21,766 nt of DNA. Origin: a virus. The position numbers and the translations under genes were made by a program. Shown one piece after another: positions 21,218 through 21,766 of the stretch. Below the pieces are notes generated by a model. That model did not search any database. It was given only the letters and a program-made list of their open reading frames with translations, and had not been told where the DNA came from. Location: positions 1 through 21,766 of IMG/VR virus record IMGVR_UViG_3300031722_000181; one strand, given 5' to 3'. Within the stretch, counting starts at the first letter, position 1, and every line of letters begins with the position of its first letter.

Positions 21218-21766
21218 ATGGACCTAAAGTTTTCAGATGCCCCTAAGAAAATACCCCTGAAGGACCACACCTCAGAGCTCGGGCAAGCTATGTCTTCCGT
21301 CCACCAGTGGGCACGTGAGGTGTCGCTTGCTGTCAGAGCAATTAACAAGAAAGTCAGTGAGGTGTCTCCAAGTCCCAGTGCCTCATCTGGAGCAGCCTCC
21401 GTCTCAAATAGCACAGCTGCAAATACTATTGAGCAAGTTACAACCTCTGGGTTTTCTGGCCGGTTCGCAGACCTTGAGGGGCTCCCAACAACACTCAGGG
21501 GCTATGGTATCAATGATGCCCAGCCGAAGAACGACGCTCTAACGGGAATATCCTCGCTGGCTACGACATCGTTTGGTAGAGGATTGCTGGCAGAGTCGAG
21601 CGAAGATACGCTTAAGACGACACTGGCCCTCAATAACGTCGAAAACACGGCGCTGAGTACGTGGGCGGGTTCGACGAATCTAACGACATTGGGGACTATC
21701 GCAACGGGTGTGTGGCAAGGCTCTGCGATTGGTGACAGTTACATCACCAGCGCGGCAACCTGGAAC
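21218..21766 (+). CDS. Tail fibre-like protein, N-terminal part, cut by the window edge
   Basis: The frame is open from ATG 21218 to the end (183 codons). Residues 1-50 (MDLKFSDAPKKIPLKDHTSE) form a helical attachment region with a possible coiled coil. From residue about 80 on, repeats typical of phage tail fibres appear: GYGINDAQPKNDALTGISSL, then LALNNVENTALSTWAGSTNL and GTIATGVWQGSAI. The protein should recognise the host surface; the receptor-binding tip lies beyond the window. It starts one base after the hub gene stop. Confidence 0.75.
   Translation, partial: MDLKFSDAPKKIPLKDHTSELGQAMSSVHQWAREVSLAVRAINKKVSEVSPSPSASSGAASVSNSTAANTIEQVTTSGFSGRFADLEGLPTTLRGYGINDAQPKNDALTGISSLATTSFGRGLLAESSEDTLKTTLALNNVENTALSTWAGSTNLTTLGTIATGVWQGSAIGDSYITSAATWN

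Noticed and set aside
1-21766. CRISPR arrays, insertion sequences, integrase or attachment sites
   Set aside because: No regularly spaced repeats, transposase or recombinase motifs were found, so a prophage state cannot be shown from this window.

Overview
This window looks like one part of a tailed-phage or prophage genome. From about 4.2 kb to the right edge it carries a packaging, head and tail module, read rightward. The module runs: putative small terminase, two tiny genes, large terminase (TerL), an acidic protein, portal, small protein, scaffold-like protein, major capsid protein, two small head genes, two adaptors, a collar-domain protein and tail-tube/hub proteins. The last gene starts a tail fibre and is cut by the right edge. 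A long portal, a capsid resembling the SU10-like (DUF5309) group, tandem adaptors and no visible tape-measure gene favour a short-tailed (podovirus-like) virion. The host cannot be named: composition is mostly GC-rich and ribosome-binding sites are mixed, some strong and many absent.

Positions 1-3183 hold six small leftward genes in two sets. One set of three (3183 down to 2349) is chained by 4-base ATGA overlaps and ends in a 42-residue gene. The other set (2091, 1831 and 1185 leftward) lies behind a good promoter-like sequence at 2190-2218, and its genes share a repeated leader. They look like accessory or early phage genes without assignable functions. Between the two arms, 3184-4210 is about 1 kb with no convincing gene but with several palindromes, direct repeats and a rightward terminator-like hairpin.

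The most striking object lies inside TerL. Its third nuclease motif is interrupted by a 299-codon intein (7128-8024). The part of the intein where an endonuclease domain would normally sit instead encodes a complete HNH endonuclease (7388-7981) in a different reading frame, with its own ATG and a Shine-Dalgarno-like GAGG. The same roughly 600 bases are therefore open in two frames: one keeps the intein continuous, the other encodes the likely homing enzyme.

Two other insertions are likely. An endonuclease VII-like gene sits between the scaffold and capsid genes (12612-13142). A lower-GC block containing a GT32-like glycosyltransferase (17966-18646) sits between two pieces that look like the N- and C-terminal parts of one tail protein (17208-17963 and 19039-21216). 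A clear intrinsic terminator at 15128-15165 separates the head genes from the adaptor and tail genes. All functional calls rest on reading motifs and gene order by eye; no database search was run.
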